Positions 1 through 4,595 of a stretch of DNA of 6,538 nucleotides are shown piece by piece. This stretch comes from Lachnoclostridium sp. UBA739. GTDB lineage: Bacteria; Bacillota_A; Clostridia; Lachnospirales; Lachnospiraceae. Below the pieces are notes generated by a model that saw only the letters and a list, made by a program, of their open reading frames with translations, searched no databases and was not told the DNA's origin. The position numbers and the translations under genes are program-made. Each line of letters starts with the position of its first letter. Position 1 is the first letter of the stretch. Where the stretch lies: the NCBI GenBank assembly GCA_002297865.1, contig DBKX01000201.1:4577-11114 (forward strand), written 5' to 3'.

Positions 1-1212
1 AATACCATTTAAGGCAACGAAACCTTTATCATCAAAACGTTCAGAACATTCTAACATTTTTTGTGGTATCAGTTTACTTGGACAGGCTTCTACACAACGT
101 CCACAACGGATACAAGCTGATGGTTCAAACTCTGCAACTTCATCTCTGGTCATACAAAGGAGTGCAGACGATGTTTTCATTACTGGAACGTTTAAATCAA
201 ATAGTGCCATACCCATCATGGGGCCACCTGATACAACCTTTTTAGGCTGTGTAGTAAATCCGCCAGCTTCTTCAATTAGTTCGGCATAATTTAAGCCAGT
301 TGGTACCTTGAAGTTTTGTGGCGTCTTGATTGCATCACCTGTTACCGTTACAATTCTACGCATAAGCGGAGTAGATTCACATACAGCAAGACAAACAGAA
401 ACTACTGTATCAACATTATCTACAACACAGCCTGCATCTGCTGGCAGCATCGCAGAATTGATTTTTCTACCTGTTGTTGCGAATATAAGTTGTCTTTCTG
501 CTCCTTGTGGATATTTTGTCTTTAAGACCTTGACCTGAATTTTAGATTCGTTTTGAACCAATTGACTCATGATTTTGATTGCTTCAGGCTTATTATCTTC
601 AATGGCAATAATACCTTGAGCATTTTCGAATAATCTTAAGATAACTTTTAAGCCTTTTACCAGTTTTTCTGGTTCTTCTAACATTACTCTGTAATCAGAT
701 GTCAGATAAGGCTCACACTCTGCACCATTTACGATTACATACTCTATTTTAGAATCATCTTTAGGAGTAAGTTTAATATGGGTCGGGAATCCGGCGCCTC
801 CCATACCAACAATACCTGCATTTTTAATCAAGTTTCTAATGTCTTCTTTTGATAATTCTTCATAATTTCTCTTTTGTCCGATGCCTTCAGCCTTTTCATA
901 TAAATTATCATTTTCCACTACCACAGACAATACTTTTGCACCAGATACAGTTAATCTTGGTTCAACCGCTGTTACAGTTCCGGAAACTGAAGAATATATG
1001 TGTGCAGAGACAAATCCAGAAGCTTCACCAATCTTCTGACCAACTAAAACTCGGTCACCTTTAGCAACAATTGGGGTTGCTGGTGCACCAATATGTTGTG
1101 ACATTGGGTACACTAAAAGCCCTTTAGGTAATACTTCTTTAATCTTCAAATCCTTGGATAAGTCTTTTCCTTCAAAAGGATGAACACCTCCACGAAATGT
1201 TAAAGCTTTCAT
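1..1212 (-). CDS. rnfC: Rnf electron transport complex subunit C, 3' end cut by window edge
   Basis: RnfC is the peripheral NADH-oxidising/reducing subunit of the membrane Rnf complex, which couples ferredoxin:NAD+ electron transfer to Na+ or H+ pumping. The frame is open for 404 codons from ATG at 1212 to the left edge, with AAAGGAGG six bases ahead of the start. The N-terminus reads MKALTFRGGVHPFEGK, typical of RnfC. The glycine-rich nucleotide-binding motif GMGGAGFP lies at residues 136-143, followed by NGAECEPYLT, as in NuoF-like proteins. A [4Fe-4S] motif CIRCGRCVEACP occupies residues 367-378. Known family members are about 430-450 aa, so the second cluster motif and C-terminus lie outside the window. 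RnfC normally heads rnfCDGEAB, which would continue to the left. The monocistronic spoIIID terminator and a private promoter upstream support an operon start here. Confidence 0.96.
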   Translation of the reverse strand, partial: MKALTFRGGVHPFEGKDLSKDLKIKEVLPKGLLVYPMSQHIGAPATPIVAKGDRVLVGQKIGEASGFVSAHIYSSVSGTVTAVEPRLTVSGAKVLSVVVENDNLYEKAEGIGQKRNYEELSKEDIRNLIKNAGIVGMGGAGFPTHIKLTPKDDSKIEYVIVNGAECEPYLTSDYRVMLEEPEKLVKGLKVILRLFENAQGIIAIEDNKPEAIKIMSQLVQNESKIQVKVLKTKYPQGAERQLIFATTGRKINSAMLPADAGCVVDNVDTVVSVCLAVCESTPLMRRIVTVTGDAIKTPQNFKVPTGLNYAELIEEAGGFTTQPKKVVSGGPMMGMALFDLNVPVMKTSSALLCMTRDEVAEFEPSACIRCGRCVEACPSKLIPQKMLECSERFDDKGFVALNGI

Positions 1213-1243
1213 GTTATACCTCCTTTTTTAACTTTTCGGAATT

Positions 1244-1272
1244 ATTATAGCACATTAACCTATACAAATTAA
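1244..1272 (-). promoter_or_regulatory. Extended -10 promoter for rnfC
   Basis: On the minus strand TGCTATAAT gives a perfect TATAAT -10 (1244-1249) with the TGn extension. A weak -35, TTAATT (1267-1272), sits 17 bp upstream. The predicted transcript begins near 1237, about 25 bases ahead of the ATG. The weak -35 with an extended -10 is compatible with help from an activator. Confidence 0.7.
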
Positions 1273-1296
1273 TTAAATTCTTTAATTTTACACGTT

Positions 1297-1314
1297 TGTA
1301 CTAAATTTTGTACA
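1297..1314. promoter_or_regulatory. Imperfect palindrome upstream of the rnfC promoter, possible operator
   Basis: The + strand reads TGTACTAAATTTTGTACA, an 18-bp palindrome in which only the pair at 1302/1309 (T opposite T) breaks symmetry. Its centre lies roughly 68 bp upstream of the predicted rnfC start point, a usual position for an activator site. It does not match the Rex consensus I know (TTGTTAA-N4-TTAACAA). The cognate regulator is unknown, and chance is possible in AT-rich DNA. Confidence 0.35.
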
Positions 1315-1341
1315 TAAAATTTTCCTTTTCCCCATTAGCGC

Positions 1342-1382
1342 AAAAATGCCAGCTGCTATGAATCACCTCATAACAGTTGGCA
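1342..1382 (-). terminator. Factor-independent terminator of spoIIID
   Basis: On the minus strand TGCCAACTGTTATGA pairs with TCATAGCAGCTGGCA (arms 1368-1382 and 1347-1361). The stem has 15 pairs, two of them G-U wobbles, with a 6-base loop, and is followed by TTTTT (1346-1342). It begins 8 bases after the spoIIID stop and separates spoIIID from rnfC. Confidence 0.88.
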
Positions 1383-1389
1383 CTTTACA

Positions 1390-1662
1390 CTAATACTTCA
1401 CTTGACAGTGTTGTTGTTTCTGGAGATACTTTTCCTTTGTCGCAAGGCCACCACGAATGTGTCGCTCCGATTTGTTTAAATCCAGCACTACCCTAGCTTG
1501 ACTTGCTAGTGACGGATTAATCTGAACTAATCGTTCTGTCACGTCTTTATGTACAGTAGATTTAGAAATTCCAAATTGTTTCGCAGTCTGCCTTACGGTC
1601 GCATTATATTCGATAATATACTTGGCAATATCCACTGCCCTCTCTTCTATATATCCTTTCAT
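1390..1662 (-). CDS. spoIIID: Sporulation transcription factor SpoIIID
   Basis: SpoIIID is the small DNA-binding protein that activates and represses many sigma-E-dependent genes in the mother cell during sporulation. The 90-aa product matches the roughly 93-aa Bacillus protein end to end. A helix-turn-helix spans about residues 23-44, with the family signature FGISKSTVHKDVTERL. The conserved basic C-terminal segment RHIRGGLATKEKY (67-79) is present. In Bacillus this tail contributes to DNA binding. The start is ATG 1662, with GGAG six bases upstream (1669-1672). The gene is a single transcription unit with its own sigma-E-type promoter and terminator. A SpoIIID-like box overlaps the predicted start point, and a small hairpin overlaps the ribosome site; both are listed separately. 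Identification is from recalled family sequence. Confidence 0.97.
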   Translation of the reverse strand: MKGYIEERAVDIAKYIIEYNATVRQTAKQFGISKSTVHKDVTERLVQINPSLASQARVVLDLNKSERHIRGGLATKEKYLQKQQHCQVKY

Positions 1663-1668
1663 ATTCTA

Positions 1669-1683
1669 CTCCGAAGGCTTCGG
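1669..1683 (-). promoter_or_regulatory. Small hairpin overlapping the spoIIID ribosome binding site
   Basis: In the spoIIID transcript CCGAAGCCUUCGG (1683-1671) can fold as a 5-bp stem CCGAA/UUCGG with a GCC triloop. The last two G of the right arm are also the first bases of the GGAG ribosome site (1672-1669). Folding could dampen initiation. The stem is short, so regulation is an inference. Confidence 0.35.
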
Positions 1684-1699
1684 AAAAACCCCCTCAAAT

Positions 1700-1709
1700 A
1701 CTTGTTGAT
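1700..1709 (-). promoter_or_regulatory. SpoIIID-like box at the spoIIID start point
   Basis: The minus strand reads ATCAACAAGT, 9 of 10 matches to the SpoIIID consensus WWRRACARNY as I recall it; the mismatch is C at position 3. It starts two bases after the sigma-E -10 and covers the expected start point. A protein bound here would more likely repress than activate, suggesting autoregulation. The site is degenerate, so chance cannot be excluded. Confidence 0.45.
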
Positions 1710-1711
1710 TA

Positions 1712-1740
1712 ATTGTATGAGGAGATAAGATGAATTATGA
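1712..1740 (-). promoter_or_regulatory. Sigma-E-type promoter for spoIIID
   Basis: The minus strand carries TCATAAT (1734-1740) as a -35 (6 of 7 to KMATATT), a 14-bp spacer, and CATACAAT (1712-1719), a full match to the sigma-E -10 consensus CATACANT. In Bacillus spoIIID is transcribed by sigma-E in the mother cell, so the match agrees with the gene it precedes. Confidence 0.8.
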
Positions 1741-1768
1741 ACTTAAAAACCTGTCTACTTTTATTTTT

Positions 1769-1817
1769 AAAACAGCCATCCCCATATGCAGGCGTTCCTG
1801 CACAGGATGATGGCTGT
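1769..1817 (-). terminator. Terminator-like hairpin after the vanZ-like gene
   Basis: Read on the minus strand, the copy 1 hairpin (9-bp perfect outer stem plus 6-bp inner stem) ends directly in TTTT (1772-1769) followed by an A/T run. It begins 15 bases after the vanZ-like stop codon. On the + strand CTTTT follows the same hairpin, so it might act in both directions. The U-tract is short, so efficiency is uncertain. Confidence 0.6.
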
Positions 1818-1834
1818 CTTTTACTACCTAAATT
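1773..1834. repeat. Direct repeat, copy 1 (62 bp), hairpin-forming
   Basis: This segment is repeated at 3333-3403 in the same orientation. The two differ by one substitution (t1779 / c3339) and by a tandem 9-bp TTACTACCT that copy 2 has twice and copy 1 once. The core forms a long hairpin: outer arms ACAGCCATC (1772-1780) and GATGGCTGT (1809-1817), and an inner perfect stem TGCAGG/CCTGCA (1787-1792/1797-1802) closed by CGTT. The repeat reaches into the stop codon of the vanZ-like gene. It is too short to encode a protein. It may be a dispersed intergenic repeat or a duplicated terminator. Confidence 0.95.
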
Positions 1835-2447
1835 AACTTTGTAAATTATCAATGCTTTTTTTCCCTTTTGTATAGTTATCACATATAATCAGAATGTATG
1901 AAAAAATATCAATATAATCATTATCTTTTTCTATAAATTCATGGAATATTTTGGATGTGATTAAACTAAATAAATCAAAAATGAGACACCCTAATAAGGC
2001 TCCTGAAAGATTAAGTATCAAATCCTTTACATCAAACTTAATGTCAATAGTATGTACTGTTATTATTAATATTAATTGAACAAATTCTATACTTAAAGAT
2101 ATAATTCCCGATATAATATAATTTTTCCTTCTATCTACATTGATATAGAAAGGTATACAAAAACCAATTGGTAATGTCAAAAGAATATTTCCTACGATTT
2201 GTAGTTTATCTAATGTTAAGAATGATAAATCGAACGATACATAATGCCTAACCGTTATAAATAAGTCACGTCCATCAAAATAAATTGGGAAAATGGCTTC
2301 CTTAATCACTAAATTTAAATACACACAAATAATACATCCACACAAATAAAAACCAAATGGTCTTTTCCTGATAACTCCTAATATGATTGTGCTAAGCATA
2401 AACACAACCGTTATCGGAATATAAAATAAATACCCATATGTAAACAT
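1833..2447 (-). CDS. VanZ-family membrane protein
   Basis: The 204-aa product is an integral membrane protein with about five hydrophobic segments (roughly residues 7-27, 33-54, 82-102, 109-131 and 143-166). VanZ-family motifs are visible: GNILLTLPIG (86-95), SIEFVQL with E121 and Q124, and FDVKDLILNLSGALLG (138-153) with D139, D142, N146 and G149. VanZ proteins occur in teicoplanin-resistance clusters and, far more often, as lone cell-envelope proteins of unknown biochemical activity. There are no vanA/vanH-like neighbours, so glycopeptide resistance should not be assumed. The ATG at 2447 has GGAGA five bases upstream. The charged tail after residue 170 is unlike the core domain. The gene lies between the two direct repeats and its stop codon touches copy 1, so it may be part of an acquired segment. 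Confidence 0.82.
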   Translation of the reverse strand: MFTYGYLFYIPITVVFMLSTIILGVIRKRPFGFYLCGCIICVYLNLVIKEAIFPIYFDGRDLFITVRHYVSFDLSFLTLDKLQIVGNILLTLPIGFCIPFYINVDRRKNYIISGIISLSIEFVQLILIITVHTIDIKFDVKDLILNLSGALLGCLIFDLFSLITSKIFHEFIEKDNDYIDIFSYILIICDNYTKGKKSIDNLQS

Positions 2448-2743
2448 TGTCTCTCCAATCTTTCTATGTTTTATTTTTTATAAACCCTTCGATATTAACA
2501 TGGGCTAAATAATCAATATTTCCTTACGTTGTATTAATCCACTGTGCAATTCTGAAGGCATTTACAATGTCAGATTTTTGTTTTTCTATTGCTATTCTCA
2601 ATAGCACAAAATCTATTCATCGAAGGAGCAGTTTCTCATTTCAACTACTCCCTCTCCTATGTTCTTTAGTAAAATTAAATATTTGACTTAATAATATACA
2701 ACAACGTTTAATATTTATGTACTAATATCGAGCAAAACACTAA
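2448..2743. other. AT-rich gap between the vanZ-like and secreted-protein genes
   Basis: These 296 bases contain no intact gene that I can support. They hold two hairpins. One is TGCTATT-CTC-AATAGCA (2590-2606), a perfect 7-bp stem. The other has arms 2625-2633 and 2643-2651 and pairs over 9 bp in minus-strand RNA with one G-U. They also hold a possible broken reading frame, listed separately. Neither hairpin has a convincing U-tract. No clear promoter for the vanZ-like gene was found, so it may be read through from the gene at 2744-3205. Confidence 0.5.
2524..2639 (-). pseudogene. Possible short gene remnant
   Basis: ATG at 2639 opens MRNCSFDE and then hits TAG. In the neighbouring frame the sequence continues as an unbroken, protein-like stretch ending ...SDIVNAFRIAQWINTT at TAA 2524-2526. 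A single base change in length near 2615 would join the two into about 38 residues. A weak purine-rich ribosome site (GAGGGAG) lies 9 bases before the ATG. I recognise no family. It may instead be chance coding potential or a short leader peptide. Confidence 0.22.
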
Positions 2744-3205
2744 CTAATTGCTACTTGTAAGTGTTCCAGATAAACTTAGATTAATGTGGTCATCATGATC
2801 CTTTATAAAAACTAAATAATAATGAGCCCCAGCCTTTTTTGTCGCTCCTGACATATTAAAATATACATTTGTATCTGTATCACTCACAACAAAATCATCA
2901 CTACATATTTGACTTGTCTTACCTGAACTGTTCTCATAATAACAACCTGCACGCGTAACTGACACGTCTCCTTTATTATGCGACTTATCCAAACTATCTA
3001 CATGAGCTGTTCCCGAAATATATAGTGGCTTATTTTCGTAAAAAGCATAGTATTGATTATTTGAATTACCATAAATTGCCTCCTTGTATAAGGTACCACT
3101 AAATTTTAGTGAAAATGAGGATGCAATAATACTTTCAGCAGTTATCCCACTTAATATAATCGCACAAGTAAACAAAACACTGCACAAAACCTTAATTTTT
3201 TTCAT
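2744..3205 (-). CDS. Small secreted protein of unknown function
   Basis: The 153-aa product begins with a clear signal peptide: KKIK, then a hydrophobic core to about residue 21, with possible cleavage after A23 (ITA|E) or A28 (IIA|S). There is no lipobox. The mature part of about 125 residues alternates polar and hydrophobic residues and is rich in Ser, Asn, Tyr and Gly, which suggests an all-beta fold. Two cysteines, C88 and C101, could form one disulfide. The tail LSLSGTLTSSN echoes the mature N-terminus SLKFSGTLYK. I recognise no family. The start ATG 3205 has GGAGGG five bases upstream, and a strong promoter with a palindrome over its -35 lies ahead. It is upstream of, and co-oriented with, the vanZ-like gene inside the repeat-bracketed segment, so the two may be functionally paired. 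A role as toxin, bacteriocin or adhesin cannot be assigned. Confidence 0.8.
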   Translation of the reverse strand: MKKIKVLCSVLFTCAIILSGITAESIIASSFSLKFSGTLYKEAIYGNSNNQYYAFYENKPLYISGTAHVDSLDKSHNKGDVSVTRAGCYYENSSGKTSQICSDDFVVSDTDTNVYFNMSGATKKAGAHYYLVFIKDHDDHINLSLSGTLTSSN

Positions 3206-3245
3206 TTATTCCCTCCTATTTATTATATATTACTAAATCTTTCAT

Positions 3246-3274
3246 ATTTTAACATATTGCTAATTATTCGTCAA
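3246..3274 (-). promoter_or_regulatory. Strong sigma-A promoter for the secreted protein gene
   Basis: The minus strand has TTGACG (3269-3274), a 17-bp spacer, and TAAAAT (3246-3251) with the TGn extension. The predicted start is near 3239, leaving a leader of about 34 bases. This is among the best vegetative promoter matches in the window. Confidence 0.75.
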
Positions 3275-3284
3275 TATTGTTGAC
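3270..3284. promoter_or_regulatory. Palindrome overlapping the -35 of the secreted protein gene
   Basis: GTCAATATTGTTGAC has perfect 5-bp arms (GTCAA/TTGAC) around TATTG, and covers five of the six -35 bases. A repressor bound here would block the promoter. The right arm is also TTGAC on the + strand and could serve a divergent promoter. No regulator gene for it is visible in the window. Confidence 0.4.
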
Positions 3285-3317
3285 TTGAATGAAAACGAAA
3301 ATAATAAAATCACATTC

Positions 3318-3336
3318 GCTGCAAGCTTTTTGCAGC
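3318..3336 (+). other. Perfect hairpin abutting repeat copy 2
   Basis: GCTGCAA (3318-3324) and TTGCAGC (3330-3336) form a perfect 7-bp stem with loop GCTTT. Its right arm overlaps the left arm of the copy 2 hairpin (3332-3377), so the two structures exclude each other in one RNA. Such alternation is typical of attenuators, but no gene lies in the matching direction. Confidence 0.45.
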
Positions 3337-3403
3337 CACCCCCATATGCAGGCGTTCCTGCACAGGATGATGGCTGTCTTTTACTACCTTTACTACCTAA
3401 ATT
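3333..3403. repeat. Direct repeat, copy 2 (71 bp), hairpin-forming
   Basis: This is the second copy of the 1773-1834 repeat in the same orientation, 1560 bp away. It contains a tandem TTACTACCT absent from copy 1. It overlaps the stop codon and last codons of the 47-aa gene, whose end ...CAA TTT AGG TAG runs into the repeat. The single stem substitution (c3339 opposite a3370) leaves a G-U pair in minus-strand RNA but a C-A mismatch in + strand RNA. On the minus strand it is the first structure after the 47-aa gene, though CAAAAAGC follows instead of a U-tract. On the + strand CTTTT follows. This copy may be the original terminator region of the small-gene pair. Confidence 0.95.
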
Positions 3404-3536
3404 GATTTTCTCGCCCCATAGCTTCTTTTCTCACATTATGTGACTGATTCTGATTCTCGGGTTTTACTTTCTGTGTCACACTGTTAAACTTAGCCTGATT
3501 TTTTGCGCTTTCCTCGGCATAATTTTTCTTATCCAT
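3393..3536 (-). CDS. Small hydrophilic protein, 47 aa, unknown
   Basis: ATG 3536 is preceded by GAGGTGA about five bases upstream, and the frame runs 47 codons to TAG at 3393-3395. The product starts MDKKNYAEESAKNQAKFN. It is rich in Lys, Asn, Gln and Glu, with no cysteine and no hydrophobic segment. Its composition resembles small spore-core or other dehydration-related proteins, but I cannot place it in a named SASP family. It lies 37 bases downstream of the 53-aa gene on the same strand and is probably co-transcribed with it. Its 3' end lies within repeat copy 2. The good ribosome site and its place in a small operon argue that it is real. Confidence 0.68.
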   Translation of the reverse strand: MDKKNYAEESAKNQAKFNSVTQKVKPENQNQSHNVRKEAMGRENQFR

Positions 3537-3573
3537 AATATCACCTCATTGTCTAGTATGTGTAGAAACCATA

Positions 3574-3735
3574 TCAATCAAAGTATTCATCTTCCATTTC
3601 ATAATGATTCATGTACTCTTCATCCATAAATAAATCTTCTGGTTCAGTTTGCTCCACATCCCCATATTCATTCCCATAACCAAACTGTCTTACTTTATTT
3701 CGCCTTGAAAACAACTTATGAATTCCTTCTATCAT
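3574..3735 (-). CDS. Small acidic protein, 53 aa, unknown
   Basis: ATG 3735 opens a 53-codon frame ending at TGA 3574-3576. The product has a short basic amphipathic N-terminus (MIEGIHKLFSRRNKVRQFGY) and a strongly acidic, Tyr/Met-rich C-terminal half ending EMEDEYFD. There is no signal peptide or membrane segment. An in-frame TGA lies just upstream, so the ATG is the only standard start. AAAGGA is about 10 bases away, slightly far. It is probably the first gene of a two-gene unit with the 47-aa gene. A promoter with a SpoIIID-like box lies about 60 bases upstream. I recognise no family. The charge-split design would suit an adaptor or a spore-layer protein, but that is speculation. Confidence 0.6.
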   Translation of the reverse strand: MIEGIHKLFSRRNKVRQFGYGNEYGDVEQTEPEDLFMDEEYMNHYEMEDEYFD

Positions 3736-3795
3736 AGCCAGTCAATCCTTTCGTCACAAATTCATTCAGTTATATTTTTACTTATATGGATACGG

Positions 3796-3824
3796 ATTAT
3801 ACATTGTCCTAGTTTTTTTTGAAA
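3796..3824 (-). promoter_or_regulatory. Putative promoter for the small-gene pair
   Basis: The minus strand has a perfect TATAAT (3796-3801), a 17-bp spacer and a weak -35, TTTCAA (3819-3824). Predicted transcription starts near 3789, leaving a leader of about 55 bases before the 53-aa gene. The poor -35 suggests dependence on a regulator or another sigma factor. Confidence 0.5.
3802..3811 (-). promoter_or_regulatory. SpoIIID-like box in the small-gene promoter
   Basis: The minus strand reads TAGGACAATG, 9 of 10 to the recalled consensus WWRRACARNY, with the favoured core GGACAA; the mismatch is the final base. It lies in the spacer, immediately upstream of TATAAT, where binding would affect polymerase directly. 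A SpoIIID gene 2 kb away makes the match more interesting. Confidence 0.4.
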
Positions 3825-3850
3825 ACAATACTATTTTTCTATTCCATTAA

Positions 3851-3856
3851 TATAAT
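3851..3856 (+). promoter_or_regulatory. Putative -10 element for the superoxide dismutase gene
   Basis: A perfect TATAAT lies 28 bases before the ATG at 3885. No acceptable -35 is found 16-18 bp upstream. The nearest TTGAAA (3819-3824) is 26 bp away, too far. The promoter may be activator-dependent or recognised by another sigma factor. Confidence 0.4.
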
Positions 3857-3884
3857 AGAAATATAAAAATGATTGGAGAATACT

Positions 3885-4523
3885 ATGAACAGTACTTACC
3901 CATTCGTTCTAGAGCCTTTAACATACCCTTGTAACGCTTTAGAACCTTATCTTGATGCACAAACGATTAATGTGCATTTTTCACTTTACTTAAAGGCATA
4001 CGTGGACAAATTGAACGCTGAGCTTAAACAATATCCAGAATTGCAAAGCTGGACTCTCGAACAACTAATCAGCAACTATAAGTTACTTCCATCTGCTGCC
4101 CAAGAATCAATAAAAAACAATGCTGGCGGGGTTTATAATCATTACCTGTATTTTGATTCTATGACTCCTCCTGAAACCGTACAAATGAACACTGAATTCT
4201 CTATAATTCTAAAGAAAGAATTTGGTTCCGTACAAAGATTTAAGGAACTTTATATTAATGCAGCTGTTAATTCCTTTGGTTCTGCCTATATTTGGCTGGT
4301 ATTAAATCAGAATGGCGATTTAGCTATTATTACAACCAAAAACCAGGATAATCCTTTATCCTGCGGGCTATATCCTATTCTAACACTTGATATGTGGGAG
4401 CATGCTTATTTCTTAAATTACCTAAATGACAAAAGACAATACGCCACCTGCTGGCTTCAACTAATCAACTGGGACTGTATTTACCAAAGATATTGCTTTA
4501 TGCGAGAATTCCTAAACAAATAA
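3885..4523 (+). CDS. Divergent Fe/Mn-family superoxide dismutase
   Basis: Fe/Mn superoxide dismutases convert superoxide to oxygen and hydrogen peroxide. The 212-aa product aligns along its length with E. coli SodA as I recall it. The four metal ligands are present: H31 (NVHF), H86 (VYNHYLYF), D169 and H173 (LDMWEHAYF). Y39 (gateway Tyr34), Q154 (NQDNPL), E172 and Y175 are also kept. Unusual changes are Y35 for His30, V83 for the His of NNAGGH, F90 for the Trp of FW, and Y135 for the Trp in FGSGW. These are second-shell or proton-relay positions, so activity or metal preference may differ. ATG 3885 is preferred over the in-frame TTG at 3873, because the GGAG of the ribosome site (3875-3878) lies inside that extension. 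There is no signal peptide. SODs of this family are coat-associated in some spore formers, which would fit this setting. Confidence 0.9.
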   Translation: MNSTYPFVLEPLTYPCNALEPYLDAQTINVHFSLYLKAYVDKLNAELKQYPELQSWTLEQLISNYKLLPSAAQESIKNNAGGVYNHYLYFDSMTPPETVQMNTEFSIILKKEFGSVQRFKELYINAAVNSFGSAYIWLVLNQNGDLAIITTKNQDNPLSCGLYPILTLDMWEHAYFLNYLNDKRQYATCWLQLINWDCIYQRYCFMREFLNK

Positions 4524-4529
4524 CAGCTC

Positions 4530-4570
4530 AAAAAGGCCCACAGAACATTATCTCCTGTAGGCCTTTTTTT
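4530..4570. terminator. Bidirectional terminator between convergent genes
   Basis: An A-tract (4530-4534) precedes GGCCCACAG (4535-4543), which pairs with CTGTAGGCC (4555-4563) except for one C-A pair. TTTTTTT (4564-4570) follows. The A and T tracts on the two sides make it functional on both strands, serving the superoxide dismutase gene on + and the PPIase lipoprotein gene on -. Confidence 0.93.
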
Positions 4571-4595
4571 ATTTGATATTTAATTTCACATTAAA

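Noticed and set aside
63..1064. Several + strand open frames of 60-76 codons
   Set aside because: They lie antisense inside the clear rnfC reading frame and show no ribosome sites or protein-like composition.
1297..1314. Rex redox-sensor site ahead of rnfC
   Set aside because: The palindrome TGTAC-N8-GTACA does not fit TTGTTAA-N4-TTAACAA in arm sequence.
1833..2447. Reading the VanZ-like gene as part of a glycopeptide-resistance cluster
   Set aside because: No vanA, vanH, vanX or two-component genes are nearby, and lone VanZ-family proteins are common in Clostridia.
1773..3403. The bracketing repeats as ends of an insertion sequence or a two-spacer CRISPR
   Set aside because: The repeats are direct, not terminal inverted. 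No transposase is encoded between them, and 1.5 kb of genes is not a spacer.
3873..3884. TTG start giving a four-residue longer superoxide dismutase
   Set aside because: That start overlaps the GGAG ribosome site of the ATG at 3885, which has ideal six-base spacing.
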